Below, in pieces: positions 33,537 through 42,872 of a stretch of 64,000 nt of DNA (its first letter is position 1; each line of letters opens with the position of its first letter). This stretch comes from an uncultured Erythrobacter sp. (GTDB lineage Bacteria > Pseudomonadota > Alphaproteobacteria > Sphingomonadales > Sphingomonadaceae). The DNA lies in the NCBI GenBank assembly GCA_937969505.1, contig CALBWA010000009.1, positions 1-64,000 on the forward strand, read 5' to 3'. The notes below the pieces were generated by a model that did not search any database, was not told where the DNA came from, and worked only from the letters and a program-made list of their open reading frames with translations. The position numbers and the translations under genes were made by a program.

Positions 33537-34852
33537 GTTCGCTCGCTACGCAATTTGTCCCAATAGGCGATGCGTTCGCGAATCTTGCGCTCAAAGCCGC
33601 GTTCGACCGGTGCGTAAAGCGCAAGCGGCTCAAGTTCCTCCGGCCAATAATTGTCGCCGGAAAATCCGTCATCCGCCTCGTGGTCATAGGTATAGCCTTC
33701 GCCATAACCGACCTCTTTCATCAGCTTGGTCGGGGCATTGAGGATATTGGCTGGTGGCATCAGGCTGCCGGTCTCCCGCGCGGCCCTGAAGGCAGCCTTT
33801 TGCGCGGCGTAGGCGGCGTTCGATTTGGGCGCGGTGGCGCAATACAGGCAGGCCTGGACAATCGCCAGTTCCCCCTCCGGGCTCCCCAGGAACTGATACG
33901 CATCCTTGGCGGCCAGGCATTGGGTCAGCGCTTGGGGGTCAGCAAGGCCGATATCCTCGCTGGCGAAGCGGACCAGGCGGCGCAGGACATAAAGCGGTTC
34001 TTCACCGGCCACCAGCATCCGGGCGAGATAATACAGCGAGGCCTGGGGGTCGGACCCGCGCAAGGATTTGTGCAGGGCCGAGATCAGATTGTAGTGACCG
34101 TCCCGGTCCTTGTCATAGACCGCCACGCGGCGCTGGAGGAAGGAACCGAGCCCGGCCGGATCAAGCGGTTCATCCAGCGCGGCATTGTACAGCGTTTCAG
34201 CCTGATTGAGCAGAAACCTGCCATCACCATCCGCACTGGCGATCAGCGCATCACGAGCATCATTTGTCAGCGGCAGGGGACCCTCAAGCGCCTCGGCGCG
34301 ATCGAGCAATTGGCCCAGAGCCTCTGCATCCAGCCGGTGGAGGATCAGGACCTGGCTTCGGCTGAGCAAAGCCGCATTGAGTTCAAAGCTGGGGTTTTCA
34401 GTGGTTGCGCCCACCAACGTTACAGTGCCGCGCTCAACGAAGGGCAGGAAACCATCCTGCTGGGCACGATTGAACCGGTGAATTTCGTCCACAAACAGCA
34501 AGGTGCGCTGGCCTGCACTGGCCATCCGGTCCGCTTCGGCAAAGGCTTTTTTCAAATCCGCCACCCCGGAAAACACCGCGCTAACCGATATGAAGCGCAT
34601 CCCCACTGCATCGGCCAGCAGACGCGCGATGCTGGTCTTGCCGGTGCCCGGCGGTCCCCACAGGATCATGCTGGATAGCTTGCCCGCTGCGACCATCCGG
34701 CCAATCGGACCGTTGGGGCCGGTAACATGATCCTGGCCGATGATTTCGCTCAGATTGCGGGGGCGCAGCCGGTCGGCCAGCGGTGCATCTTCGCGCGCTT
34801 CCTCGGCGCGGGATTGCGCTTCGGCTGCGTCATTTCCAAACAAATCTGTCAT
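33533..34852 (-). CDS. rarA: replication-associated recombination protein A (AAA ATPase)
   Basis: LADRLRPRNLSEIIGQDHV, LWGPPGTGKTSIARLLA, VDEIHRFNRAQQDGFLP, VGATTENPSFELN. Confidence 0.95.
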   Translation of the reverse strand: MTDLFGNDAAEAQSRAEEAREDAPLADRLRPRNLSEIIGQDHVTGPNGPIGRMVAAGKLSSMILWGPPGTGKTSIARLLADAVGMRFISVSAVFSGVADLKKAFAEADRMASAGQRTLLFVDEIHRFNRAQQDGFLPFVERGTVTLVGATTENPSFELNAALLSRSQVLILHRLDAEALGQLLDRAEALEGPLPLTNDARDALIASADGDGRFLLNQAETLYNAALDEPLDPAGLGSFLQRRVAVYDKDRDGHYNLISALHKSLRGSDPQASLYYLARMLVAGEEPLYVLRRLVRFASEDIGLADPQALTQCLAAKDAYQFLGSPEGELAIVQACLYCATAPKSNAAYAAQKAAFRAARETGSLMPPANILNAPTKLMKEVGYGEGYTYDHEADDGFSGDNYWPEELEPLALYAPVERGFERKIRERIAYWDKLRSERT

Positions 34853-34924
34853 TGATCGGGCCTGATACGCCGCTCGTCGGAAAAGGTAAGGGGAAATTGC
34901 GCAAGCTATTGAAAAGATAGCTCC

Positions 34925-34936
34925 AAGATATATCTT
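34925..34936. promoter_or_regulatory. perfect 12-bp palindrome AAGATATATCTT upstream of the PadR gene, putative autoregulatory operator
   Basis: Sequence palindrome 18 bp upstream of the regulator ATG, in the only AT-rich stretch of the intergenic region. Confidence 0.5.
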
Positions 34937-34953
34937 AGTAACAACTTAAATGG

Positions 34954-35658
34954 ATGGAGCAGGATATGACCTGGCAGAAATATGGAAAAGGCGGCTGGAA
35001 CAATCTCGGCCAGGTAATCGCAATGATGGCGGCATCGGCTGCTGGTGATTGGGACAGTGAAGATGGCATGCGCGGACGCAGACGCCGCAAGGGCCGGGGC
35101 GGCGATGATGCCGATGGCAAGGGCAGCGCATGGCAAGATGGCGCTGGTCGGCGCAAACGTCGGGGGCGCATGTTCGGGCAGGGCGAGCTTCGCCTCGCTC
35201 TTCTGGCACTGATCAACAAGGAACAGCGCCATGGCTATGAATTGATCCGGGCAATCGAAGACATGACCGGCGGCGCCTATGCTCCCAGTCCCGGGGCGGT
35301 CTATCCCACGTTGCAACTGCTGGAGGACGAAGGCCAGATCAAGCCTGCCAAGGTCAAGAGCAAGTCAGCCGACGAGGCAGGTGAAACGGGCGGCAAGAAA
35401 CCCTTCAAGGCGACCAAATCGGGCAAGGCGGAATTGGCCGAGCGCGCTGATGAAGTCGAACAGTTGATGGGCCGGTTGAGTGAACATGGCGATCGGGCCG
35501 AAAAGGTGCGCGAACGTTCACCGGATCTGTTTCGTGCGATGGGCAATCTTGGTCTCGTACTGAAAAACCGGGCGCGCGCTGGCAAGCTTGATCAGACCAC
35601 GATCAACGAAATTGTCGATATTATTGATGAGGTTGCCAAACGGATCGAGCGGCTTTGA
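34954..35658 (+). CDS. PadR family transcriptional regulator with Arg/Gly-rich N-terminal extension
   Basis: FGQGELRLALLALINKEQRHGYELIRAIEDMTGGAYAPSPGAVYPTLQLLEDEG. Confidence 0.92.
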   Translation: MEQDMTWQKYGKGGWNNLGQVIAMMAASAAGDWDSEDGMRGRRRRKGRGGDDADGKGSAWQDGAGRRKRRGRMFGQGELRLALLALINKEQRHGYELIRAIEDMTGGAYAPSPGAVYPTLQLLEDEGQIKPAKVKSKSADEAGETGGKKPFKATKSGKAELAERADEVEQLMGRLSEHGDRAEKVRERSPDLFRAMGNLGLVLKNRARAGKLDQTTINEIVDIIDEVAKRIERL

Positions 35659-35774
35659 TCGATGGCGGGTAAAGCGCGTTAATTCGCCCTGAAACGGCCG
35701 ATTTGCGCCCACCAGAATTCGGGCATAGTATCCCCCTCGACCAAGCGACATTGCACCAAGGCAACGCGTGAAAG

Positions 35775-36224
35775 TTGAGGGGGAAACTAGCTATGAATGA
35801 ACCGGTCAAAACGCCGTGGCACCTGTGGGTCGTGGGCATTGTCAGTCTGCTGTGGAATGCAGGCGGGATAAACAGTTATCTCAGCACAAAACTGGGTGTC
35901 CTTGAAACAATGGGGTTTGAAGGCGAGGCGCTGGAATACTTCTACAACTTTCCTGCATGGGCCACCGCTTTCTGGGCTTTGGGCGTATGGGGCGCGTTTC
36001 TGGGTTCGGCAGCGCTTCTGCTGCGGCGCAAATGGGCCGTGATGCTGTTTGGTATCGCATTGGTAGGACTGCTCGGAACGACAGTGTATCAGCAGTTTGT
36101 GGCCGAGGTGCCCGATGCTTTGGCAACCACTGGCCAATTGCTGTTTGCCGCTGCGATCTGGATCATTACCCTGTCGCTGTTTTTCTATGCTCGCAAAATG
36201 GCCGCAGCAGGGGTCTTGCGCTAG
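35775..36224 (+). CDS. small integral membrane protein of unknown function
   Basis: 149 aa with about four hydrophobic segments; start may be the internal ATG at 35793. Confidence 0.65.
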   Translation: MRGKLAMNEPVKTPWHLWVVGIVSLLWNAGGINSYLSTKLGVLETMGFEGEALEYFYNFPAWATAFWALGVWGAFLGSAALLLRRKWAVMLFGIALVGLLGTTVYQQFVAEVPDALATTGQLLFAAAIWIITLSLFFYARKMAAAGVLR

Positions 36225-36228
36225 CTGA

Positions 36229-37413
36229 TCATGAAGAGGCGGCTTCGGCTGCCTCTTTTGCAATCAACTCTGCGCGCGCATCGACCAATCGTTTATAGGT
36301 TTCGGCCATGACCGAGTTGATGCTGTCCCAGCTGTATTCGCGGCTGCGACGCTCGCCTTCGCAGCCATGCTGGCGGCGCAATTCGTCATCAGTGCAATAA
36401 GGTGCCAGCGCTTCTGCGTAAGCAGCAGCATTGCCAGGCGGGATCAGGCGGCCGTTCTCTCCGTCGTGCACCAGGCTGGATGCACCAGTTGCGCTTGCAG
36501 CCACAACGGGCAGGCCGCTGGCCATGGCTTCCAGGGTAACATTGCCGAATGTCTCGGTGATAGACGGATTGAAAAACACGTCGCCGCATGCAAGCGCACG
36601 CCACAGATTTTCGTCCGTCTGCAGGCCGACGAAAATGCCGCCGGGTAGAGCCTGTTCAAACCATTGTCTGGCGGGGCCGTCGCCAATGACCAACACTCTG
36701 TGAGGCACTTGCCGCTTGCGCAGCTGGACGATGGATTCGGCAAAGACGTCCAACCCCTTTTCCATCACCAAACGGCCCAGGAAAGTAATCACCACATCGT
36801 CATCTTCGATGCCCTGTTCGCGCCGCCATTCCATGTCACGCCTTGATGGGTCAAACTTGTGCCTGTCGACACCGCGTGACCACAGGCCGATGTCGTCGTG
36901 CATGTCCTTTTCAAGCAATTCGGCAATCATGCTGCGAGAAGGGGCCACCAGCGCATCGCAGCGATTGTAGAATCGGCGCATCATCCGCACGATCACCGGC
37001 TCGATAAAACCAAGGCCATAATACTGGAAATAGGTGTCGAAGCGGGTGTGCACCGATGACAGGACGGGTACGTCATTGTCCTGTGCCCAACGCAGCGCGG
37101 CATGGCCGGTGGGATCGGGCGAGGCGATGTGGACAATATTTGGTTTGAACCGGGCAAGGTCAGCGCGATTCGATTTCGACAGACCCACCGGGCAGCGATA
37201 TTCCGAGCGACCTGGAATAGGAAAGCTGGGAACGCTGACCAGATCGCCGGTTGGTTCAAACGCGGGATCATTGTTGGTCGGTGAATACACGCGCAGATTT
37301 GCCCCGTGCCGCAACAGATACTCCGCAAGGCGATTGAGCGCTTTGTTCGCCCCGTCCAGCGTCATGTTATAATTGCCGCTGAACATGGCAATGCGAAGAT
37401 CGGATATATCCAT
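36229..37413 (-). CDS. GT4-like family glycosyltransferase
   Basis: LFNPSITETFGNVTLEAMASGLPVVA-type motif (FFNPSITETFGNVTLEAMASGLPVVAA), FLGRLVMEKGLDVFAE. Confidence 0.92.
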   Translation of the reverse strand: MDISDLRIAMFSGNYNMTLDGANKALNRLAEYLLRHGANLRVYSPTNNDPAFEPTGDLVSVPSFPIPGRSEYRCPVGLSKSNRADLARFKPNIVHIASPDPTGHAALRWAQDNDVPVLSSVHTRFDTYFQYYGLGFIEPVIVRMMRRFYNRCDALVAPSRSMIAELLEKDMHDDIGLWSRGVDRHKFDPSRRDMEWRREQGIEDDDVVITFLGRLVMEKGLDVFAESIVQLRKRQVPHRVLVIGDGPARQWFEQALPGGIFVGLQTDENLWRALACGDVFFNPSITETFGNVTLEAMASGLPVVAASATGASSLVHDGENGRLIPPGNAAAYAEALAPYCTDDELRRQHGCEGERRSREYSWDSINSVMAETYKRLVDARAELIAKEAAEAASS

Positions 37414-37519
37414 CACATTCGCCCTTAATCAGGTTAAGGCCGCTTGGCGAGAGGCAGCGTCAATTGGCCGCAACTATCCACTAAAGCGATCGATTGCTGC
37501 TTGACTATCCCACCGCCGC

Positions 37520-37583
37520 CACTAGTGCCGCCGGCGGGCCACGCGGTCCCAACGCCGCGCGTGCTCTCTGTAAGGAGAGAATA
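37520..37583 (+). ncRNA. serC leader RNA (alphaproteobacterial regulatory motif)
   Basis: Hairpins CGCGG(t)cccaacG(c)CCGCG and CTCTC-TGTAAG-GAGAG immediately before the serC ATG; the last stem covers the Shine-Dalgarno, as described for the serC motif. Confidence 0.7.
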
Positions 37584-37584
37584 C

Positions 37585-38748
37585 ATGACTGAACTACCTG
37601 CCGAACCGGCGCTCAAGCCAGAGCGCCCTTTCTTTTCGTCCGGACCCACCGCCAAATTTCCCGGCTGGTCGGCATCCTCCCTCAAAACCGAAGCCCTGGG
37701 CCGTTCGCACCGTTCGGCCACCGGCAAGGCGCGTTTGAAATACGCGATTGACCTCAGCAAGGAAATGCTCGGCGTGCCCGAGGATTATCTGGTCGGGATC
37801 ATGCCTGCATCGGACACCGGCGCGCTGGAATGCGCCATGTGGACCATGCTTGGTGCTGGCCCTGCCACGGTTGCTGCGTGGGAAAGCTTCGGCAATGTAT
37901 GGATCCAGGATGCGGTCAAACAGCTCAAGCTGCCTGATCTGCAAGTTCTTGACGCCGATTATGGCGAGATTCCAGACCTTCACTCTGTTCCGCAAGACAA
38001 TGATGTTGTCTTTACGTGGAACGGCACGACCTCGGGCGCGAAAATCCCCAACACGGACTGGCTTGAGCCGGGCCGCAAGGGTGTGACCATCAACGATGCC
38101 ACCAGCGCAATCTTTGCGCAGGAAATGGACTGGGCCAAGCTCGATGCGACGACCTATTCCTGGCAGAAAGTCATGGGATCAGAAGCGCAGCATGGTATGC
38201 TGGTGCTCAGCCCCAAGGCGGTTGAGAGGATCGAAAGTTATGATCCCGAATGGCCCCTGCCCAAGCTGTTCCGCCTGAAAAAGGGCGACAAGCTGAACCG
38301 CAGCATCTTTGAAGGCGCGACAATCAATACGCCTTCGCTGCTGGCAACCGAGGACTACATCGCGGCGCTCGAATGGGCCCAGTCTCTGGGCGGTCGCAAG
38401 GCCATGTTCGAGCGCGCCGATGCCAATGCCAAGATCGTGACCGATTGGATCGAATCCACCCCGTGGATGGAAAACATGGTTTCCGATCCGGCCAAGCGGA
38501 CCAACACCGGCGTGTGCATGAAATTCACCGGCGAATGGTATCAGAACCTGTCGGACGAAGATCAAGCTGCGGTGCCCAAGAAAATCGTCAAAATGCTCGA
38601 AGAGCGTGATGTCGGTTACGACTTCAATGGCTATCGCGATGCTCCACCGTCACTGCGAATCTGGTGCGGCGGTACGGTCGAGCAGGAAGACCTGAAGCGT
38701 CTGCTGCCATGGATCGAATGGGCCTACGCCCAGGTCAAGGCTGGCTGA
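37585..38748 (+). CDS. serC: phosphoserine aminotransferase
   Basis: FSSGPTAKFPGWSASSL...RSHRSATGKARL, PASDTGALECAMWTMLG; ATG 37585 with GGAGAG RBS. Confidence 0.94.
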   Translation: MTELPAEPALKPERPFFSSGPTAKFPGWSASSLKTEALGRSHRSATGKARLKYAIDLSKEMLGVPEDYLVGIMPASDTGALECAMWTMLGAGPATVAAWESFGNVWIQDAVKQLKLPDLQVLDADYGEIPDLHSVPQDNDVVFTWNGTTSGAKIPNTDWLEPGRKGVTINDATSAIFAQEMDWAKLDATTYSWQKVMGSEAQHGMLVLSPKAVERIESYDPEWPLPKLFRLKKGDKLNRSIFEGATINTPSLLATEDYIAALEWAQSLGGRKAMFERADANAKIVTDWIESTPWMENMVSDPAKRTNTGVCMKFTGEWYQNLSDEDQAAVPKKIVKMLEERDVGYDFNGYRDAPPSLRIWCGGTVEQEDLKRLLPWIEWAYAQVKAG

Positions 38749-38757
38749 TTTCCTGTA

Positions 38758-38847
38758 CGCGTCATCCTGTACGTGTTTCAGGATAACCCTTTCCCATGAG
38801 CCCATTGCAATGCGGCTTTAATGCTGAACCGGGTTCAGCATGACGAA
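38758..38847. repeat. dispersed palindromic repeat pair between serC and serA
   Basis: ATCCTG...CAGGAT and perfect ATGCTGAACC-G-GGTTCAGCAT hairpin with cgtcat / atgacg flanks. Confidence 0.75.
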
Positions 38848-38862
38848 TTATTGGATAGTAAA

Positions 38863-40446
38863 ATGACGAAACCCAAAGTTCTCATCTCTGATAAGATGGA
38901 CCCCAATGCAGCGTGGATTTTTGAAGAGCGCGGCTGCGATGTCGATGTCATCACCGGCGAAACGCCAGAAGAATTGATCGCCCGGATCGGCGAGTATGAT
39001 GGCCTCGCCATCCGCTCGTCCACCACAGTCACTCCGGCTGTGCTGGATGCAGCAACCAATCTCAAAGTCATCGGGCGTGCCGGTATCGGGGTCGACAATG
39101 TCGATATTCCCTATGCCAGCGGCAAGGGCGTAGTGGTGATGAACACGCCGTTCGGAAATTCGATCACTACTGCCGAGCATGCGATTGCCATGATCATGGC
39201 CTTGGCCCGACAAATTCCGGCCGCGAACACCCGCACGCAGGCCGGTGAATGGCCCAAGAAGGACTTCATGGGCGTTGAAGTGACCGGCAAAACGCTGGGC
39301 CTGATCGGTGCCGGGAATATTGGCGCGATTGTCGCCAGCCGTGCTCTCGGCCTGAAGATGAAGGTCATCGCCTACGACCCCTTCCTGACAGAAGATCGCG
39401 CGGTCGAAATGGGGGTTGAGAAGGTAGATCTTGATACGCTGCTGAGCCGCGCAGACTTCGTGACGCTGCACACCCCGCTGACCGATCAGACGCGCAACAT
39501 CCTCAGCCGTGAACGGTTGGAAAATGCCAAGCCGGGCATTCGCATCGTCAATTGCGCGCGTGGCGGCCTGATTGACGAAGTGGCGCTGAAGGATTGTCTG
39601 GAAAGCGGTCACGTCGCTGGCGCGGCGCTGGACGTTTTCGAAACCGAACCGGCCAGGGAAAACCCGCTGTTTGGTGCACCCAACTTCATCTGCACCCCGC
39701 ACCTGGGTGCCTCCACCACCGAGGCGCAGGTCAATGTTGCGCTGCAAGTGGCTGAACAGATGAGCGATTATCTGGTCAATGGCGGCGTTACCAATGCGCT
39801 GAACATGCCATCGCTCAGCGCTGAGGAAGCGCCCAAGCTGAAACCTTATATGTCGCTTGCGGAAAAGCTGGGTTCGCTGGTCGGGCAGCTCGCCCATGGC
39901 AATCTGACCAAGATCAGCATCGAGCGCGAGGGCGCTGCTGCCGAGCTCAATGGCAAGCCGATCACCGGTGCAGTTCTGGCGGGCCTCATGCGCCGCTATT
40001 CCGATACGGTGAACATGGTCAATGCGCCCTATCTCGCCAAGGAACGCGGACTGGACGTCAGCGAAGTGCGCCATGATCGTGAAGGGGCGTACAACACGCT
40101 GGTGCGGGTCACGGTGGACACCGCGCAGGGCCCGCGCTCGGTTGCTGGCACATTGTTCGGCAATTCCGCACCGCGTCTGGTGGAAATCTTTGGTATCGGG
40201 ATCGAGGCTGATCTGGATGGTCATATGATCTACATCGTCAATGACGATAAGCCGGGCTTTATCGGCCGTATCGGTACGCTGCTGGGCAGCCACGGTATCA
40301 ACATCGGCACGTTCAACCTCGGCCGCCGCGACGCGGGTGGGGAAGCGGTCTTGCTGCTCAGTGTTGATCAGCCAATTCCCGACAATGTCATTGCCGAGGC
40401 CGAGAAGGTCGAGGGCGTGAAACTGGTCAAGGCGCTCGAATTCTGA
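38863..40446 (+). CDS. serA: D-3-phosphoglycerate dehydrogenase
   Basis: VIGRAGIGVDNVDIPYA, GLIGAGNIGAIVASRA, C-terminal ACT domain (HMIYIVNDDKPGFIGRIGTLLGSHGINI); ATG 38863 preferred over 38821. Confidence 0.96.
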   Translation: MTKPKVLISDKMDPNAAWIFEERGCDVDVITGETPEELIARIGEYDGLAIRSSTTVTPAVLDAATNLKVIGRAGIGVDNVDIPYASGKGVVVMNTPFGNSITTAEHAIAMIMALARQIPAANTRTQAGEWPKKDFMGVEVTGKTLGLIGAGNIGAIVASRALGLKMKVIAYDPFLTEDRAVEMGVEKVDLDTLLSRADFVTLHTPLTDQTRNILSRERLENAKPGIRIVNCARGGLIDEVALKDCLESGHVAGAALDVFETEPARENPLFGAPNFICTPHLGASTTEAQVNVALQVAEQMSDYLVNGGVTNALNMPSLSAEEAPKLKPYMSLAEKLGSLVGQLAHGNLTKISIEREGAAAELNGKPITGAVLAGLMRRYSDTVNMVNAPYLAKERGLDVSEVRHDREGAYNTLVRVTVDTAQGPRSVAGTLFGNSAPRLVEIFGIGIEADLDGHMIYIVNDDKPGFIGRIGTLLGSHGINIGTFNLGRRDAGGEAVLLLSVDQPIPDNVIAEAEKVEGVKLVKALEF

Positions 40447-40457
40447 GAAAGTACAAA

Positions 40458-40551
40458 TTCCCTTCGGGCTAAGCTTGTCGAAGCCGTGCTTTTTCTTCAA
40501 GCGGGCAGTCTGATGACCAGTACGGCCCTTCGACAGGCTCAGGGCGAACGG
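40458..40551. repeat. dispersed inverted repeat between serA and hisZ
   Basis: ttcccttcgggctaagcttgtcgaagccgtgct paired with cagtacggcccttcgacaggctcagggcgaacgg (inverted, diverged copies). Confidence 0.8.
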
Positions 40552-40574
40552 ATAAGAGACATTAGCACGATACA

Positions 40575-41705
40575 ATGACCAAACCTGACGATCTCCTGCC
40601 CGAAGGGCTATCCGACCGCCTTCCCAAGGAAGCGGAACAGATCACCCGCGCCATGCGCGCAGCGCTCGATGTGCTGGGTTCGCATGGCTATGACCGGGTG
40701 CGTCCTCCGCTGGTCGAATTCGAAAAATCGCTCGCGGGCCGGATGGACAAGGGCGATGATGATGCGCGCCGCCGCACCATGTTCCGCTTTGTCGATCCCT
40801 CCAGCCTGCGCACGCTGGCCTTGCGATCCGATATCACTCCCCAGATTGGCCGGATTGCCGCGACCAGCCTGGCCAATGCCCCGCGCCCGCTGCGGCTGTG
40901 CTATTGCGGCGAGACAGCAGTGATGCGGGCTGACCAGCTCGACCCGGCGCGCGAACGCCTGCAATTGGGGGCAGAGCTGATCGGGGCCGATACAGTCGCT
41001 GCGGCGACCGAGATGGTCACTCTGGCTGTGGAGGCTTTGTCGGCTGCCGGACTGAACGGCATTTCGGTTGATTTTACTCTGCCGGATCTGGTCGACGTAT
41101 TGTCCCGCGATGCTTTGCCGCTCGCGCCGGAGCAGGTGGATGCCGTGCGCCGCGAACTCGATACCAAGGATGCAGGCGGCCTGAAGGCTGCCGGGGGCGA
41201 GGCCTATCTACCCTTGCTCTATGCCACCGGTCCGCTTGACGATGCACTCGATCGATTGCGCGACATTGATGCCGGCGGCGCGCTTGCCAGCCGCATCGCC
41301 GGATTGCAGTCGATCGCCAAACGGGTTGCCTCGCGCGGGCCGGGCGGCACCCGCATCACGCTCGATCCGACCGAGCGCCACGGGTTTGAATATCAAAGCT
41401 GGTTCGGCTTCACCCTCTATGCCGATGGCATTCGCGGGGCTGTCGGACGCGGCGGAACGTATAAAATCATGGGCAGCGAAGAGGTCGCGACCGGATTTTC
41501 GTTGTTTGTCGAAGTTTTGTCCTCGGTCGGGATCGAGTTGGCCCAGCCCGACACGCTCTATCTGCCCGACGATCATGACGAAGATGCTGCTGCCCGCCTG
41601 AGAGCCATTGGCTGGCGCACCATCGGCCAGATCAGTCCGGGCGAGGAACCCGCAACGCTGGGCTGCACCCACCGTTTGGACGGCAAGGAGCCGGTCAAGC
41701 TTTAG
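40575..41705 (+). CDS. hisZ: ATP phosphoribosyltransferase regulatory subunit
   Basis: HisRS-like without aminoacylation context: LPEGLSDRLPKEAEQI, RRRTMFRFVDPSSLRTLALRSDITPQIGRIAAT. Confidence 0.85.
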   Translation: MTKPDDLLPEGLSDRLPKEAEQITRAMRAALDVLGSHGYDRVRPPLVEFEKSLAGRMDKGDDDARRRTMFRFVDPSSLRTLALRSDITPQIGRIAATSLANAPRPLRLCYCGETAVMRADQLDPARERLQLGAELIGADTVAAATEMVTLAVEALSAAGLNGISVDFTLPDLVDVLSRDALPLAPEQVDAVRRELDTKDAGGLKAAGGEAYLPLLYATGPLDDALDRLRDIDAGGALASRIAGLQSIAKRVASRGPGGTRITLDPTERHGFEYQSWFGFTLYADGIRGAVGRGGTYKIMGSEEVATGFSLFVEVLSSVGIELAQPDTLYLPDDHDEDAAARLRAIGWRTIGQISPGEEPATLGCTHRLDGKEPVKL

Positions 41706-41725
41706 CCACAACGAAGGCGCCCATA

Positions 41726-42115
41726 ATGAGCCAGTCCATGACCCCGATCAGCATCGATCCTGATCCGCTCGCACCTTATGCGATATGCCCCGGCTGGAAA
41801 GTCGGCGGGCTGATCTTTCTGTCCGGCCAGGCTGCCATTGCCGACGATGGTTTGATCGTGGGCGAAGGCGATTTTGACGAGCAGCTTGGCCAGACCATGG
41901 CCAATATCGAGCGGGTTCTGAAGGTCGCCGGCAGCGACATGTCAAAAATCGTGAAGGTCACGATCTACCTCACCGACATGGCCAATTTCCCCAAGATCGT
42001 GGAAGCGCGCAAAGCGCATTTCACTGCGCCCTATCCGGCCGATACGATTGTCGAGGTGTCCTCGCTTGCGCTGCCCGAACTGATGGTCGAAATTGACGTG
42101 ATCGCTGCGGCGTGA
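41726..42115 (+). CDS. RidA family protein
   Basis: APYAICPGWKVGGLIFLSGQAAI, TMANIERVLKVAGSDMSKIVKVTIYLTDM. Confidence 0.9.
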   Translation: MSQSMTPISIDPDPLAPYAICPGWKVGGLIFLSGQAAIADDGLIVGEGDFDEQLGQTMANIERVLKVAGSDMSKIVKVTIYLTDMANFPKIVEARKAHFTAPYPADTIVEVSSLALPELMVEIDVIAAA

Positions 42116-42251
42116 GGGCGCCGGCTGGTGTCGGCCAGAGTGCCCTCAGTCTCGCAAGAAAGCCCTTCAAGGGGGCAGATCGCAGCGTCTGTCGTCAAAA
42201 TCGCGAGAGTTGGGTACTCTGGGACATGAAATCGTTTTGGAGAAACCTACA

Positions 42252-42704
42252 ATGCAACTGAACTGGGCGGCAATTTCAGCAGTGAGCGACATTCTTGCAG
42301 CGATAGCAGTCGTCGCTTCTTTATGGTTCGTCGTTGGCCAGCTGCGTCAAAACACCAAAGCAATTGTCGCCAGCTCAAGACAGGGCTTGCTGGATGCGGA
42401 TATCGGATTGATCAGCGGGTTTATCGATCACGCAATTGATCCTCATTTGATCAGTGACAGCGACAAGCTGACGCCAGAAAACGAACGGCGGATAACCTGG
42501 ATGGTGGTTAAGGCGCTTCGGGTCAGAGAGTTTGCCTGGCATCAATACAAGTCAGGCGTTTTGGACGAAGAAACCTGGCAATCCTATATGGAGCCTGTTC
42601 CCGGATTATTTTCGTCAGAGCGCGCCCGGTCCGTATTGGAATTCTACACCGGTGATGGCAATTTCCTTGAAGAGGTCCGCGCGAGGCTTCCCGCAGCCGC
42701 TTAG
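42252..42704 (+). CDS. hypothetical protein with one N-terminal TM segment
   Basis: MQLNWAAISAVSDILAAIAVVASLWFVVGQLRQNTKAIVASS; 150 aa. Confidence 0.6.
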   Translation: MQLNWAAISAVSDILAAIAVVASLWFVVGQLRQNTKAIVASSRQGLLDADIGLISGFIDHAIDPHLISDSDKLTPENERRITWMVVKALRVREFAWHQYKSGVLDEETWQSYMEPVPGLFSSERARSVLEFYTGDGNFLEEVRARLPAAA

Positions 42705-42872
42705 TGAATTCAGCGTTTGAGATGGGGTTGTCCTCATCCGCAGGATCGCGGCTGCCAATTGGGGCGGGCAGCGGAGATAGAGTTGGATGCCAAACACGTT
42801 GCTCTCTATCACCTGTAGAACTTAGACTAGCCGCAAAATGCACGCAAACTCACGGTCGAGGATGGACATAAG

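Noticed and set aside
33266-34678. 470-aa + strand ORF
   Set aside because: Antisense to rarA and the DUF429-like gene; spurious.
38848-40575. 575-aa - strand ORF
   Set aside because: Antisense shadow of serA; the + strand product is unambiguous.
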